Both the position numbers and the translations under genes were made by a program. From a bacterium (lineage in GTDB: Bacteria > Myxococcota > UBA727 > JAUIJE01), in assembly GCA_030431455.1 (NCBI GenBank), contig JAUIJE010000006.1, forward strand, positions 372,001 to 436,000: a stretch of DNA of 64,000 bases, read 5' to 3'. The notes under the pieces were generated by a model, which had not been told where the DNA came from, searched no databases, and saw nothing but the letters and a program-made list of their open reading frames with translations. Positions 17,267 through 25,192 of this stretch are shown here, piece by piece; the stretch's first letter is position 1, and each line of letters begins with the position of its first letter.

Positions 17267-17301
17267 AAAAAAAGGCGCCGGCCCCCGCAAGGACCGGCGC
17301 C
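17267..17301 (-). terminator. Intrinsic terminator of the acidic lipoprotein gene
   Basis: Minus-strand stem GGCGCCGG (17294-17301) with CCGGCGCC (17274-17281), 12-nt loop, then seven T residues (17267-17273). Confidence 0.85.
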
Positions 17302-17320
17302 CGCGCACACACCTGTCTGC

Positions 17321-18463
17321 TCAGGCGTCGATGTCGTCGACGTTCTCGGCGTCGTCTTCGTCGATGTCGTTGGCCCCCGACGCGTCGAGCATATCGTCGA
17401 GCTCGGGGTCGGCGTCGTGGCCGTTCTCGTCGAGGGCGAGGTCGATGTCGTCCCTCTCGAAGCCGCCGCACGCGGAGGGCGCGTCGACGTCGCCTTCGTC
17501 GATCCCGTCCACGTCGTCGTTGGTGGCGTCGTCGTCGGCGTAGGCCGCGCGCAGGCCATCGGCGTCGAAACACTCATGGGCGCGGCGCAGCACCTCGACC
17601 GGGCGGGGGGACACGCGGGCGAGCACCGCGTCGGCCCGGCCGCCGACCCCGTGGGCCCAGCGCACGCGCAGGCCGAGCAGCTCGATGCCGTCGCGTTCGA
17701 TCAGGTCCCCGATGGCGATGGCGCGGATGCGGCCGCCGACCCCGGGCTTGTGGATGAAGTCGAAGCCGTGGTTGCGGGCGGGCGTGCCCTCCACGTCGTC
17801 GTGGCGGGTCATGTTCCGGTAGAACACCCGGCGGCCGATGGCGCCTTCTTGCCCGGTGGCGAACAGCACGTGCAGGCTCCCGGTGGCGACGTCGCCGCCG
17901 GTGAGTTCGGAGATGTGGCCGAGGTTGATGTGCAACCGGCCGCCGCCTCGGCGGGGGCTGTCCTCGTCCCCCTGGAGAAACACCCCGGTCATCAGCCGCA
18001 CAAAGTCACTGCGGTCGGCGCCCTCGGGCTTGCCCAGCACCAGGTAGCGGACCCGGCCCTCGGCTTGGCGGATGGCGAGCAACCGCATGTCCACCCCGTC
18101 GACGGTGCGGGCCCAGACCCCGTAGGGCCGGCCGTCTTCGGTCTCGCCGCTGATGTCGGGGTCGCGGTTTTCGATCGCGCCCTTGATGCGCCGGAGCACC
18201 GAGCGGATTTGGCCGATGGTCTCCCGCGCCTTTTGCCGGCCTTGGGCGAGCAGCGACGCGGGGTCGCCGATGGTGATCGCCCCCGCGGTGGGGTCGTCGT
18301 CCTCGACCAGGAGCGCGTCGATGTCGAACACGTCGTCGACGCTCACCGGGCTCTGCTCGCCGTCTCCGTCGCCGGGCCCGCGTCCGCCGTCGCAGGCCGC
18401 GGTCGCGGCGAGGGCGAGCAGGCTGGCGCACAGGCCGGGGAGCAAAACGTGTCGAGTCATCAT
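17321..18463 (-). CDS. Acidic lipoprotein of unknown function
   Basis: 380 residues. Signal peptide with lipobox LAATAAC (Cys24), followed by a Gly/Asp linker, so anchored in the envelope. A mostly folded region spans about residues 60-290 (QGRQKARETIGQIRSVLRRIKGAIE, RYLVLGKPEGADRSDFVRLMTGVFLQGDED). The last 70 residues are extremely Asp/Glu-rich (DDDATNDDVDGIDEGDVDAPSA and on), suggesting calcium or cation binding. ATG at 18463 has GGAGG seven bases upstream; a second ATG follows directly. I recognise no family. It has its own terminator and a 178-bp upstream gap to the kinase gene. Confidence 0.7.
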   Translation of the reverse strand: MMTRHVLLPGLCASLLALAATAACDGGRGPGDGDGEQSPVSVDDVFDIDALLVEDDDPTAGAITIGDPASLLAQGRQKARETIGQIRSVLRRIKGAIENRDPDISGETEDGRPYGVWARTVDGVDMRLLAIRQAEGRVRYLVLGKPEGADRSDFVRLMTGVFLQGDEDSPRRGGGRLHINLGHISELTGGDVATGSLHVLFATGQEGAIGRRVFYRNMTRHDDVEGTPARNHGFDFIHKPGVGGRIRAIAIGDLIERDGIELLGLRVRWAHGVGGRADAVLARVSPRPVEVLRRAHECFDADGLRAAYADDDATNDDVDGIDEGDVDAPSACGGFERDDIDLALDENGHDADPELDDMLDASGANDIDEDDAENVDDIDA

Positions 18464-18641
18464 GAAAACCTCCGTGGGTCGTGGGTGTCACACGGGGAAT
18501 CGCAAGGTTCGGACCATGTCGCGCCCGCCCAAAAAGCTAATGAATTCAAGGGGTATTGTGTCCCGGCCGATCCCTGGAGGGACCGGCGCGGCCCGGTCGG
18601 CGATCCCTGCAGGTACCACTTGTCGGGGGCGGCCGGCCGGA

Positions 18642-20156
18642 TCAGCGGGCCACGAGCTTCACCTCGACCTCGAAGGCATCGCCCTCTTGGGCCGCGGCCG
18701 GCGGGCTTACGTCGTACCGCGCGGTGTGAAACCCTTCCTTGCGAAACTCCAGCACCCGCGGCGTCCCGGTCACGAACCGCCAATCCAGGGTCATCGGCGC
18801 CTGGCCGAGCATCTCGGCCTGGGTGCCGCGGATCTCAAACACCCGCACCCCCGCGGCCGGCTCGGTCTTGACCTTGACCTTGACCCGGGTGCCCTCGACC
18901 GGCTGGGGGTCCATCGGCGGGGGCGGGGGCGGGTCGCGCCGGTGCAGCCCGAGCTTCAGCCCCCCGAACACAAGCAGCGCCAAGAGCGCGCCAAACGCGA
19001 TGCCGACGAGCGCCACCCGCCCGCCCCCCGGCGCCGCGCGCGCGGGCAAAGACGTCGCCCGGGCCGGCCGGTGGTCGGACAGGTCGGTCTGGCCCACGGG
19101 GGGCCGGTGTCGGTGCCCGGTGGACGCGGTGTCGTCGCGGGGCCGTTTCTTTTTGGTCAGGGGCACCGGACTTGGCGGGGGCGAGGCGCGGGGCACGCGG
19201 TCTTCGCGCGAGCCCTCTTCCCACAGCTGGCGGGGGATCTGCCCCGACAAACCCGCGCGCACACCTTTGAGCCGGTCGATGACGTCGCTCATGGTCTGCG
19301 GCCGGGTGTCGGCCTCTTTCATCAGGCAGTCGCGGACCAACGATTCCAGCGCCCGGGGAATGCCGCTCTCCATCGGGGGCGGGTCTTTGTTGAGGTGCTT
19401 GAGCATGACCTCGACGGGGGTGTCGCCGTCGAAGGGCACCCGCCCCTCGAGCATCCGGTACATCACGCAGCCCAACGAGTAGATGTCCGCGCGCCCGTCG
19501 ATGGCCCGGCCTTCGATCTGCTCGGGGCTGACATATCGTGGAGAGCCAAGGAACGTCCCCACCCGGGTGAGGTTCAACGCCTTTTCCTCGTCGGAGAAGG
19601 TCTTGGCGAGCCCAAAATCCAGCACCTTGACGAAGTGTTCGTCCGCGTCGTCTTCGTCGCCTTGGCGCAGCAACATGATGTTGCCGGGCTTGAGGTCCCG
19701 GTGCACCACCCCCGCTTCGTGCGCTTCGCGCAGTGAGCGGCAGACCTGGAGGATCACATGCACCGCCTGCGGCACCGTCAGCTGCTCGTTCTTCAACGCC
19801 CGCGTCAGGGTCACCCCGTCGAGGTACTCCATGGCGATGAACAGCACCTTCTCATCCGCCACAATGTCACTGCCATAGTCGAACACGGTGATGGTGTTGG
19901 GGTGCTTGAGCCGCGCCGCGGTCGAGGCCTCAAAGAAGAAGCGACTTTGAAACTCCGCCTCGCGGGCCTTGCTCGGCGCCTGGGCGAGGATCTTCACCGC
20001 CACCGCGCGTTCGAGACTGGCCTGGTGGGCGCGGTAGACCGACCCCATGCCGCCGCGACCGATGAGCTGCAGCAACGTGTACCGCCCATCGATGATGCGA
20101 CCCAGCATCGGGTCGGCGGCCGGGTTGCCGGGGTCCGCCCCGCCGGGCTCATTCAT
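18642..20156 (-). CDS. Membrane-anchored Ser/Thr protein kinase (Hanks type) with C-terminal PEGA-like domain
   Basis: 504 residues. Kinase domain at about 26-290 with every catalytic element: GRGGMGSVYRAH (P-loop), VAVKIL (catalytic Lys), HRDLKPGNIML (catalytic loop), DFGLA (Mg-binding DFG), GSPRYVSPEQ (activation/P+1 loop) and the DIYSLGCVMYRMLEGRVPF helix. A basic, Pro/Ser/Thr-rich juxtamembrane region (310-390) precedes one membrane helix (VALVGIAFGALLALLVFGGLKLGL) and a periplasmic domain RVKVKVKTEPAAGVRVFEIRG typical of PEGA-like beta domains. The layout senses an envelope signal outside and phosphorylates targets inside. It is divergent from the BamB-like gene; targets are unknown. Confidence 0.92.
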   Translation of the reverse strand: MNEPGGADPGNPAADPMLGRIIDGRYTLLQLIGRGGMGSVYRAHQASLERAVAVKILAQAPSKAREAEFQSRFFFEASTAARLKHPNTITVFDYGSDIVADEKVLFIAMEYLDGVTLTRALKNEQLTVPQAVHVILQVCRSLREAHEAGVVHRDLKPGNIMLLRQGDEDDADEHFVKVLDFGLAKTFSDEEKALNLTRVGTFLGSPRYVSPEQIEGRAIDGRADIYSLGCVMYRMLEGRVPFDGDTPVEVMLKHLNKDPPPMESGIPRALESLVRDCLMKEADTRPQTMSDVIDRLKGVRAGLSGQIPRQLWEEGSREDRVPRASPPPSPVPLTKKKRPRDDTASTGHRHRPPVGQTDLSDHRPARATSLPARAAPGGGRVALVGIAFGALLALLVFGGLKLGLHRRDPPPPPPMDPQPVEGTRVKVKVKTEPAAGVRVFEIRGTQAEMLGQAPMTLDWRFVTGTPRVLEFRKEGFHTARYDVSPPAAAQEGDAFEVEVKLVAR

Positions 20157-20294
20157 GGACGCAACATAGCATCGACCCCGGCGCCGCGAAAAACCCTATC
20201 CCTGCGTGATTTCACTCGTTTTGGTTCACGGACCTGTGTTAAAAACGCGGCCTCTGGGGGAGGGCAGGCGGCCCTTCATCGTCGAGGGGGTGCC

Positions 20295-21485
20295 ATGACA
20301 TTTGCCACTGCGGTGACGAAGCGGTTGGGGTGTGTCGCGCTGTGGACGGCGCTGATCACCGGCGCGGGCTGCTCGTCCAACATCGATCAGGTGTGGAAGT
20401 ACAAATCGTTCTCCGCCTCACAGAGTTCGCCGGCGGTGGCGGGCGACCTCATCGTGTTCGGCACCCGCTCCGGCGAAGTGCACGCGGTGACCAAAGAGGG
20501 CGCGTTCCGGTGGAAGTTCCAGACCCGCAAAGAGGTCATCTCCGCCCCCGCCATCGTCGACAACCTCATCTTGTTCGGCAGCACCAACAGCAATTTCTAC
20601 GCGGTGGACATGTCCGGCCGCCAGGTCTGGAAGTACCCCACCCTCGACCGCATCAAGGGCGACCCGGTGGCGGTGGGCAAAGACGTGGTGTTCGGCTCGT
20701 ACGACAAGCACCTGTACCGTTTGCAGGCGGCGGACCGGGAGCTGGTGTGGGTGTTCCCCGACGACCTCGGCGCGGACGAAGAGGCCGAGGAGCCGGCGGA
20801 AGACGAGAAAAAAGAAGGCGACGCCGCGGACGACGCCCCGGCCAAAAAGGCCGTCGACAAATCGATGTGGCCGATGGGGGCTTTTTCCTACGCCCAACCG
20901 ACGGTGACCAGCGGGGGCTTGATCCTCGCGGGCAACCTCGACGGACACATCTACGCCGTCGATGTGCAGACCGGAGAGCTCAAGTGGCGCTTCGCCACCG
21001 AGGGGGTGGCGCAGAATCTCGGGGTGACCTCGACCATCGTCGAGCGCGATGGGGTCCTGTACTTCGGGGCCAACGACGGCCACGTCTACGCGGTGAACCT
21101 CGGGGACCGCAAGGTGAAGTGGAAGTTCAAGACCAACGACGAGGTCAACAGCTCGCCGACCTTCGACGACCAAGGCACATTGTTCGTGGGCAGCCGCGAC
21201 AAGCGGCTGTACGCCCTCGACGCGGCCACCGGGGCCAAGAAGTGGGAGTTCGTGTGCGAGGGGCCCATCTTGTCGCAGCCGGTGGTGTACCAGACCTTGG
21301 TCATCTTCGGCGCCGGTGAGGGCGACGGTCACGTGTACGCGGTCAACACCCAGACCGGCAAAGAGTTCTGGAAGTTCAAGACCGAGGGCGCGGTGGACGC
21401 CGACCCGTACCTCGACGGGGACCGGTTCTACATCGCGTCCGCCGACCGCAACCTGTACGCGTTCCAGATCAAAAAGACCCCTTGA
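20295..21485 (+). CDS. BamB-like PQQ-repeat beta-propeller lipoprotein
   Basis: 396 residues. Lipobox LITGAGC (Cys26) after an N-terminal signal peptide. The mature part is an eight-bladed-propeller-type array of PQQ/pyrrolo-quinoline-like repeats, each with the motif (G)xxYAVDxxTGxxxWKF: HAVTKEGAFRWKF, YAVDMSGRQVWKY, YAVDVQTGELKWRF, YAVNLGDRKVKWKF, YALDAATGAKKWEF, YAVNTQTGKEFWKF. An acidic/Lys insert (about 163-190, EEAEEPAEDEKKEGDAADDA) interrupts the fourth blade. BamB itself bridges BamA in outer-membrane protein assembly; a similar role is plausible but no other bam gene is near. ATG at 20295 follows GAGGGGG. The reading frame runs upstream only as antisense of the kinase. Confidence 0.8.
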   Translation: MTFATAVTKRLGCVALWTALITGAGCSSNIDQVWKYKSFSASQSSPAVAGDLIVFGTRSGEVHAVTKEGAFRWKFQTRKEVISAPAIVDNLILFGSTNSNFYAVDMSGRQVWKYPTLDRIKGDPVAVGKDVVFGSYDKHLYRLQAADRELVWVFPDDLGADEEAEEPAEDEKKEGDAADDAPAKKAVDKSMWPMGAFSYAQPTVTSGGLILAGNLDGHIYAVDVQTGELKWRFATEGVAQNLGVTSTIVERDGVLYFGANDGHVYAVNLGDRKVKWKFKTNDEVNSSPTFDDQGTLFVGSRDKRLYALDAATGAKKWEFVCEGPILSQPVVYQTLVIFGAGEGDGHVYAVNTQTGKEFWKFKTEGAVDADPYLDGDRFYIASADRNLYAFQIKKTP

Positions 21486-21504
21486 GCCGGGGCCGCCCAC
21501 GAAC

Positions 21505-21536
21505 AAAAAACGCCTCCCCCCGGGAGGCGTTTTTTT
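21505..21536. terminator. Bidirectional intrinsic terminator
   Basis: Perfect 8-bp stem CGCCTCCC/GGGAGGCG (21511-21518, 21522-21529) flanked by A6 on the left and T7 on the right, so it works for the BamB-like gene on the plus strand and for the five-gene operon ending at 21577 on the minus strand. Confidence 0.9.
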
Positions 21537-21576
21537 GGGGGATGTGCGGTGATCGCGTCAGCGCGACCGGGATGGG

Positions 21577-21780
21577 TCAGGGGGTGGGCGGGTCGTCCAC
21601 CTCGAACCGGACGCGGTTGTGCGACCCGTCGCACCGCGGCGCGGTGGCCGAGGCCCCGCAGCGACAAAGCAAGATCCGATCGCCGAACCGCTCGAGCACG
21701 TCCCCGTCGTAGCCCTCGACGTCGACGTCGCCTTCGATCACCAACGGGCCGCCTTTGCGGCACCGGATGCGAACCGTCAC
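21577..21780 (-). CDS. CDGSH-type [2Fe-2S] protein
   Basis: Very small protein (67 residues) consisting of one CDGSH iron-sulfur domain: CRCGASATAPRCDGSH has the exact 3Cys-1His ligand spacing (Cys-x-Cys-x8-Cys-x3-His) that holds a redox-active and pH-labile [2Fe-2S] cluster. The remainder is short beta strands (VRIRCRKGGPLVIEGDVDV). The GTG start at 21780 overlaps the stop of the truncated-globin gene, so the two are translationally coupled. Related proteins respond to redox and nitric-oxide stress and can transfer clusters. It is the last gene of a five-gene operon and is followed by a terminator. Confidence 0.88.
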   Translation of the reverse strand: MTVRIRCRKGGPLVIEGDVDVEGYDGDVLERFGDRILLCRCGASATAPRCDGSHNRVRFEVDDPPTP

Positions 21781-22406
21781 GGGGCCTCCCCGGCACCGGC
21801 CTGGCGGGCGGCCGCCTCCACCGCCGGGGCGCAGGTCGTGCAATAGGATTTGCCGGTGCGCACGTGGTACCGCACCAGCTCGCCCACCTCCACCGCGTGG
21901 CCGCAGCCATCGCACATCGAGCCGAACTCGAGCACCACTTCATCAAAGCCCTCCAGCGGCAACGACCGGCCGCGGAGTTTTTTGGGGATGGGCTCGCGCT
22001 TGACGATCTGTTTGCGAAACACCTCGTCGACCTTGCGCCATTGGGCCCAGTGCGCCTCAGACAGTCCGTGCCGCAACGCCGCGGCTTCGAGCAGAGACTC
22101 GCGCAGGTCGAACATCTCGTCGGTGATGACCATCCAGTGGTGCGCGTTTCGCGGGCGGTCCCCGAAGTACACCTTCACCCCGGTGAACAGCTCCATGAGA
22201 AAGTTGTACTGCTTGGACACGATGCGCTCTTTGGTGACCCCCTCGAAAAAAGGGCCAAGCCGCGGATGGGCCAACACCTGGGTGTAGAAGTCCTCCAGGA
22301 TCGTGCGCAGGAGCTTGCCGTCGTCGAGCGCTCTCCACAGTTCGGGGTTGGCGGCGAGGTCGCCGGCGCGCCTTCGGTGGGTGTGGTAACCGGGGATGTC
22401 ATCCAT
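21777..22406 (-). CDS. Truncated-hemoglobin-like protein with C-terminal zinc ribbon
   Basis: 209 residues from ATG 22406. Residues of about 20-130 match the truncated globin fold: ILEDFYTQVLAHPRLGPFF (B helix and CD turn), KQYNFLMELFTGVKVYFGD (E helix and EF loop), RPRNAHHWMVITDEMFD carrying the candidate proximal haem histidine, then the G and H helices. Unlike ordinary truncated globins it continues with a polar linker and CDGCG-x18-CTTC (in SMCDGCGHAVEVGE and SYCTTCAP), a four-Cys zinc-ribbon-like or rubredoxin-like knuckle. Truncated globins bind O2, NO or CO. The start overlaps the end of the PATAN gene by 8 bp and the end overlaps the CDGSH gene. Confidence 0.8.
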   Translation of the reverse strand: MDDIPGYHTHRRRAGDLAANPELWRALDDGKLLRTILEDFYTQVLAHPRLGPFFEGVTKERIVSKQYNFLMELFTGVKVYFGDRPRNAHHWMVITDEMFDLRESLLEAAALRHGLSEAHWAQWRKVDEVFRKQIVKREPIPKKLRGRSLPLEGFDEVVLEFGSMCDGCGHAVEVGELVRYHVRTGKSYCTTCAPAVEAAARQAGAGEAP

Positions 22407-23283
22407 GCAGTCCGTCCAGCTTCTCCAGCTCGGCTTGGGACATGGAGATGACCAAGCCCAGGTTGCTGTAGTCCTTGCACACCGCCACGAACACCTGGCC
22501 GCGGTGTTTGTGGGCGCGCTGAATGATGGTGCAGCTGTCGGCCCCGATGGAGACCAAACGGTCCATGCTGCTCGTCGAGGCTTCGACCCCAGGGCCGTAT
22601 TTGGCCTCGAGCCGGGAGATGGCCCCGGAGCGCAGGTAGTCCGAGACCGCTTCGACCAAGCTGGTGCGCTCCTCGATGTTGAGGGCGTCACCCGGGCTCA
22701 CCCCGAGGAGCCGGGGGCCGTTGAGATCGATCACCGCGAGGGCCGCGCAGTGGGGGATGTGTTCGCGGGCTTGGCTGATCTCCGCCTCGGTGAACGCGGG
22801 GGTGTTGTCGGTGGCGACGAGCAGGCTGCCGTCGAGTTCGTGGGGCATCGCGTCGACGAGCTCGTCGAGGCCGAATACGTATTTGTTGGAGTAGGACCGG
22901 CTCAACGGCACGAACAGCGCCCGCAGCGGTCCCTCCATCCGGGCGATGCCCGCGATGTGATGGGCATTGTGTTTGAGCAACGAGCGCCGCAGCCCGTCCT
23001 CGTCGACGAGACCCCAGCTCACCAGGGTCTCGCCGAAGGCTTTGCGCGTGTTTTGGCACTCCTTGAGCACCGCCCCGAGGTCTTCCCGCCGCAGGCCCGT
23101 CTCGTCGCAGAGCACGTCGCCCAGCCGCCGCTTCACCGCGTCGCACGAGATCCACGCGATCTTCTTGTCGTACAAGTAGATGCGGGCGCTGGCGGCCAAG
23201 CCGCGCACCACGATTTCGCCGCTGCCGTGGGTGGCCGCGGCGTCGTCGAGTGCATCCAGGACCTCGGCGGGAATGGGGGTCAT
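22399..23283 (-). CDS. PATAN (DUF4388)-like protein with C-terminal roadblock-like region
   Basis: 294 residues, soluble. The N-terminal part (about 10-140) has the layout of DUF4388/PATAN domains of bacterial signalling proteins: a GSGEIVVRG strand, a gene-typical YLYDKKIAWISC turn, GDVLCDETGLRREDLGAVLKECQ and GETLVSWGLVDEDGLRRSLLKHN helices. The C-terminal part (about 165-290) resembles a roadblock/LC7 fold (EISQAREHIPHCAALAVIDLNGPRLLGV, then TIIQRAHKHRGQVFVAVCKDYSNLGLVISMSQAELEKL). Roadblock proteins act as activators or platforms for small Ras-like GTPases such as MglA. It begins 2 bp after the stop of the roadblock gene and overlaps the globin gene, so all three are made together. Confidence 0.7.
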   Translation of the reverse strand: MTPIPAEVLDALDDAAATHGSGEIVVRGLAASARIYLYDKKIAWISCDAVKRRLGDVLCDETGLRREDLGAVLKECQNTRKAFGETLVSWGLVDEDGLRRSLLKHNAHHIAGIARMEGPLRALFVPLSRSYSNKYVFGLDELVDAMPHELDGSLLVATDNTPAFTEAEISQAREHIPHCAALAVIDLNGPRLLGVSPGDALNIEERTSLVEAVSDYLRSGAISRLEAKYGPGVEASTSSMDRLVSIGADSCTIIQRAHKHRGQVFVAVCKDYSNLGLVISMSQAELEKLDGLHG

Positions 23284-23285
23284 GA

Positions 23286-23690
23286 CTACAGCGCGGCCTC
23301 GACTTTGGGGGCGGCCATGCGGCTTTTGGTCAGGACCATGCCGACGTTGGCGCTGCTGCGGACGACGTAGACGGTGGCGTGGTCATTGTAGGTCTTGCCG
23401 CGGATGAAGACGTGGATGAGGTTGTTGGAGAACGCGATCATCTCGTTGAAGTAGTGAACGCCGTCTTCCCCTTGGCCCCGGGCCTTGCGGAACATTTTTT
23501 CGATGGTGGTCACGCTCTGCCCTTGGAACATCTCCGCGGTGGCGGCGGCGACGAGGTCGATGACCTCCCGGGGGTGCGAGTCGACGGTGTTGACCCCGAG
23601 CAACATGCCGGTGGCCATGTCGACGTAGCCGATGGCCACACACTCGGGAACGCTGGCTTGCGCCTCTTTCAATGCACTGTCCAAAGACAT
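23286..23690 (-). CDS. Roadblock/LC7-like protein
   Basis: 134 residues with a roadblock/LC7-type pattern: ALKEAQASVPECVAIGYVDMATGMLLGVNTVDS (helix, strand and the G-rich turn), EVIDLVAAATAEMFQG (central helix), HVFIRGKTYNDHATVYVVRSSANVGMVLTKSRM (antiparallel strands). Such domains dimerise and regulate or scaffold Ras-superfamily GTPases (for example MglB for MglA in polarity control). No GTPase gene is in the window, so its partner would be encoded elsewhere or be the PATAN/roadblock protein next door. The start at 23690 has AGGAGAAG upstream, overlapping the TAG stop region of the ABC-phosphatase gene. Confidence 0.7.
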   Translation of the reverse strand: MSLDSALKEAQASVPECVAIGYVDMATGMLLGVNTVDSHPREVIDLVAAATAEMFQGQSVTTIEKMFRKARGQGEDGVHYFNEMIAFSNNLIHVFIRGKTYNDHATVYVVRSSANVGMVLTKSRMAAPKVEAAL

Positions 23691-23699
23691 CTTCTTCTC

Positions 23700-25031
23700 C
23701 TAGGCGGCGGTGCCGCGGTTTGCGTGATGGTCGGCGCGCGCGGCCACATGCCGCGCGAACCGGGTCAGGAACTCTTCTTGTTCGGCCGACTGTACCCACC
23801 GGGGGTTGGTGGTGCGGGCCGCTTCCAATGCTTCTGCACCGCTCGCCCCCCGGCGCACGAGCTGGGCCGCGAGCATTGTGCCGGTGCGGCCCATGCCCGC
23901 GCGGCAGTGGAGGGCGACGACGTGGCCGGCGGCGAGCAAGCCCTCGATCTCATCGGTGAAGGCCAGCGCTTCGTCGAGCCCGGGCGCGTGCATGTCGTCG
24001 ATGGGGAAGAAGCGGGACGCGATGTCGACCTTGTCGAGCTCACCCGCGGGCACCAGCCGGCGCTCCTCGAGGGTCACGAGCACGGTGATGCCCGCGCGCT
24101 TGAGCAGGTTGAGGTCGATGTCGACGTCGTCGACCACCCCGGGGCGCGGGCAGCCCGCGAGCTCGCCCGGGATCAGCCACCGGAAGCCACGCGGCCCCCC
24201 CGCGCTCGCCACCGCGGCCCGGGCCGCGGCCGACAGGGGCGGGGGCTCGGGCGCGTCGTCGGCGAGGTCTTCGCGGACCGCGCCGGGGGTGGGCAGGCGG
24301 CTGCCCCCGGTCTTGACGAACTCGGCCGCGACCTCGCTGGCCGGGGCCAAGAAGAACGCGGGGGTGGGCTGGGTGCACTGCGAGCGGCCGCCCGCGAGCA
24401 GCGTGGTGTGGCCGCCGAGCCGTTGGGCCCGGTCTTGGCGGTGGGTCACGAGCAGGACCGCCCGGGTGCAGGCCGCGTCGGCGATGAGGTCGAGCAGGGC
24501 GTCGGCGTCGGCGTCATCGAGCCCGGCGGTGGGCTCATCGAGCAGCAGGAGGGGGGCGTCGCTTTGCAGGGCCGCGGCCAGGGCCACCCGGCGTTGGTCG
24601 CCGCGCCCGAGCAGGTGGCCCTCGTCGTCGAGACGGTCCACGAGGTCGTCGAGCCCCCAGAACGCGAGGTGTTTTTTGAAGTGCGCGCGCTGCTCGGCCC
24701 GCGACAGGGCCCCCCGGCGCGGCAAGGACTCGGCCAGCGAGCGGGACACGGTGCGCGAGAGCAGCTGGAGGTTTTGCTCGACCAAGGGCGGGCGGCGCTC
24801 CTCGGGCACATCGTGCAGCGGCCGGTCGCAGAACCGGGCGGTACCCCACACCTGCAGCCCCGGGGCGCCCTCGTTGCGACCGGCCAGGGTCCGGAGCAGG
24901 GTGGACTTGCCCCCGCCAGCGGGGCCGACGATCAGGTGCAGCCCGGTCTGGTCGAGGTCGAGGGAGAAATCGGCGATCACGACCCGCGCGCCGTACGCCA
25001 CCCCAAATCCCGACAGCTGCAAAATCGACAT
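23700..25031 (-). CDS. ABC-type ATPase fused to a dual-specificity protein phosphatase
   Basis: 443 residues, soluble. Residues 1-225 are an ABC ATPase: Walker A GPAGGGKST (36-44), Q-loop EQN (85-87), a degenerate signature LGRGDQRR (141-148) in place of LSGGQ, Walker B LLLLDEP (161-167) and H-loop His197. A Pro/Ala linker joins a cysteine phosphatase domain (about 285-430): PGELAGCPRPG, an Asp pair in FFPIDDMHAPG (possible general acid) and the P-loop HCRAGMGRTG (375-384, nucleophile Cys376, Arg382). No permease is near. The combination of an ABC motor and a DSP phosphatase is not one I recognise. It is the first gene of the operon with roadblock, PATAN, globin and CDGSH genes, 9 bp upstream of the roadblock start. 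Confidence 0.85.
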   Translation of the reverse strand: MSILQLSGFGVAYGARVVIADFSLDLDQTGLHLIVGPAGGGKSTLLRTLAGRNEGAPGLQVWGTARFCDRPLHDVPEERRPPLVEQNLQLLSRTVSRSLAESLPRRGALSRAEQRAHFKKHLAFWGLDDLVDRLDDEGHLLGRGDQRRVALAAALQSDAPLLLLDEPTAGLDDADADALLDLIADAACTRAVLLVTHRQDRAQRLGGHTTLLAGGRSQCTQPTPAFFLAPASEVAAEFVKTGGSRLPTPGAVREDLADDAPEPPPLSAAARAAVASAGGPRGFRWLIPGELAGCPRPGVVDDVDIDLNLLKRAGITVLVTLEERRLVPAGELDKVDIASRFFPIDDMHAPGLDEALAFTDEIEGLLAAGHVVALHCRAGMGRTGTMLAAQLVRRGASGAEALEAARTTNPRWVQSAEQEEFLTRFARHVAARADHHANRGTAA

Positions 25032-25192
25032 GAGTCCGCTTTTCCAGTTTTGAGGGGAATCCCTCGAACACTGGGCTATCGGCTTGTCTTGATTTGAAAC
25101 GAAGGGCGCAGCGCTTGATCTTTTGTCTTGTTGACGACGACCAGCGGGTTTTCAGCGTCGGATTTCTGGCGGTCGCGCCGCGCGCGCGGCCC

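Noticed and set aside
18464-18641. Promoter or hairpin between the lipoprotein and kinase genes
   Set aside because: A GACCGG/CCGGTC inverted repeat exists but has no T run and no convincing -10/-35 boxes.
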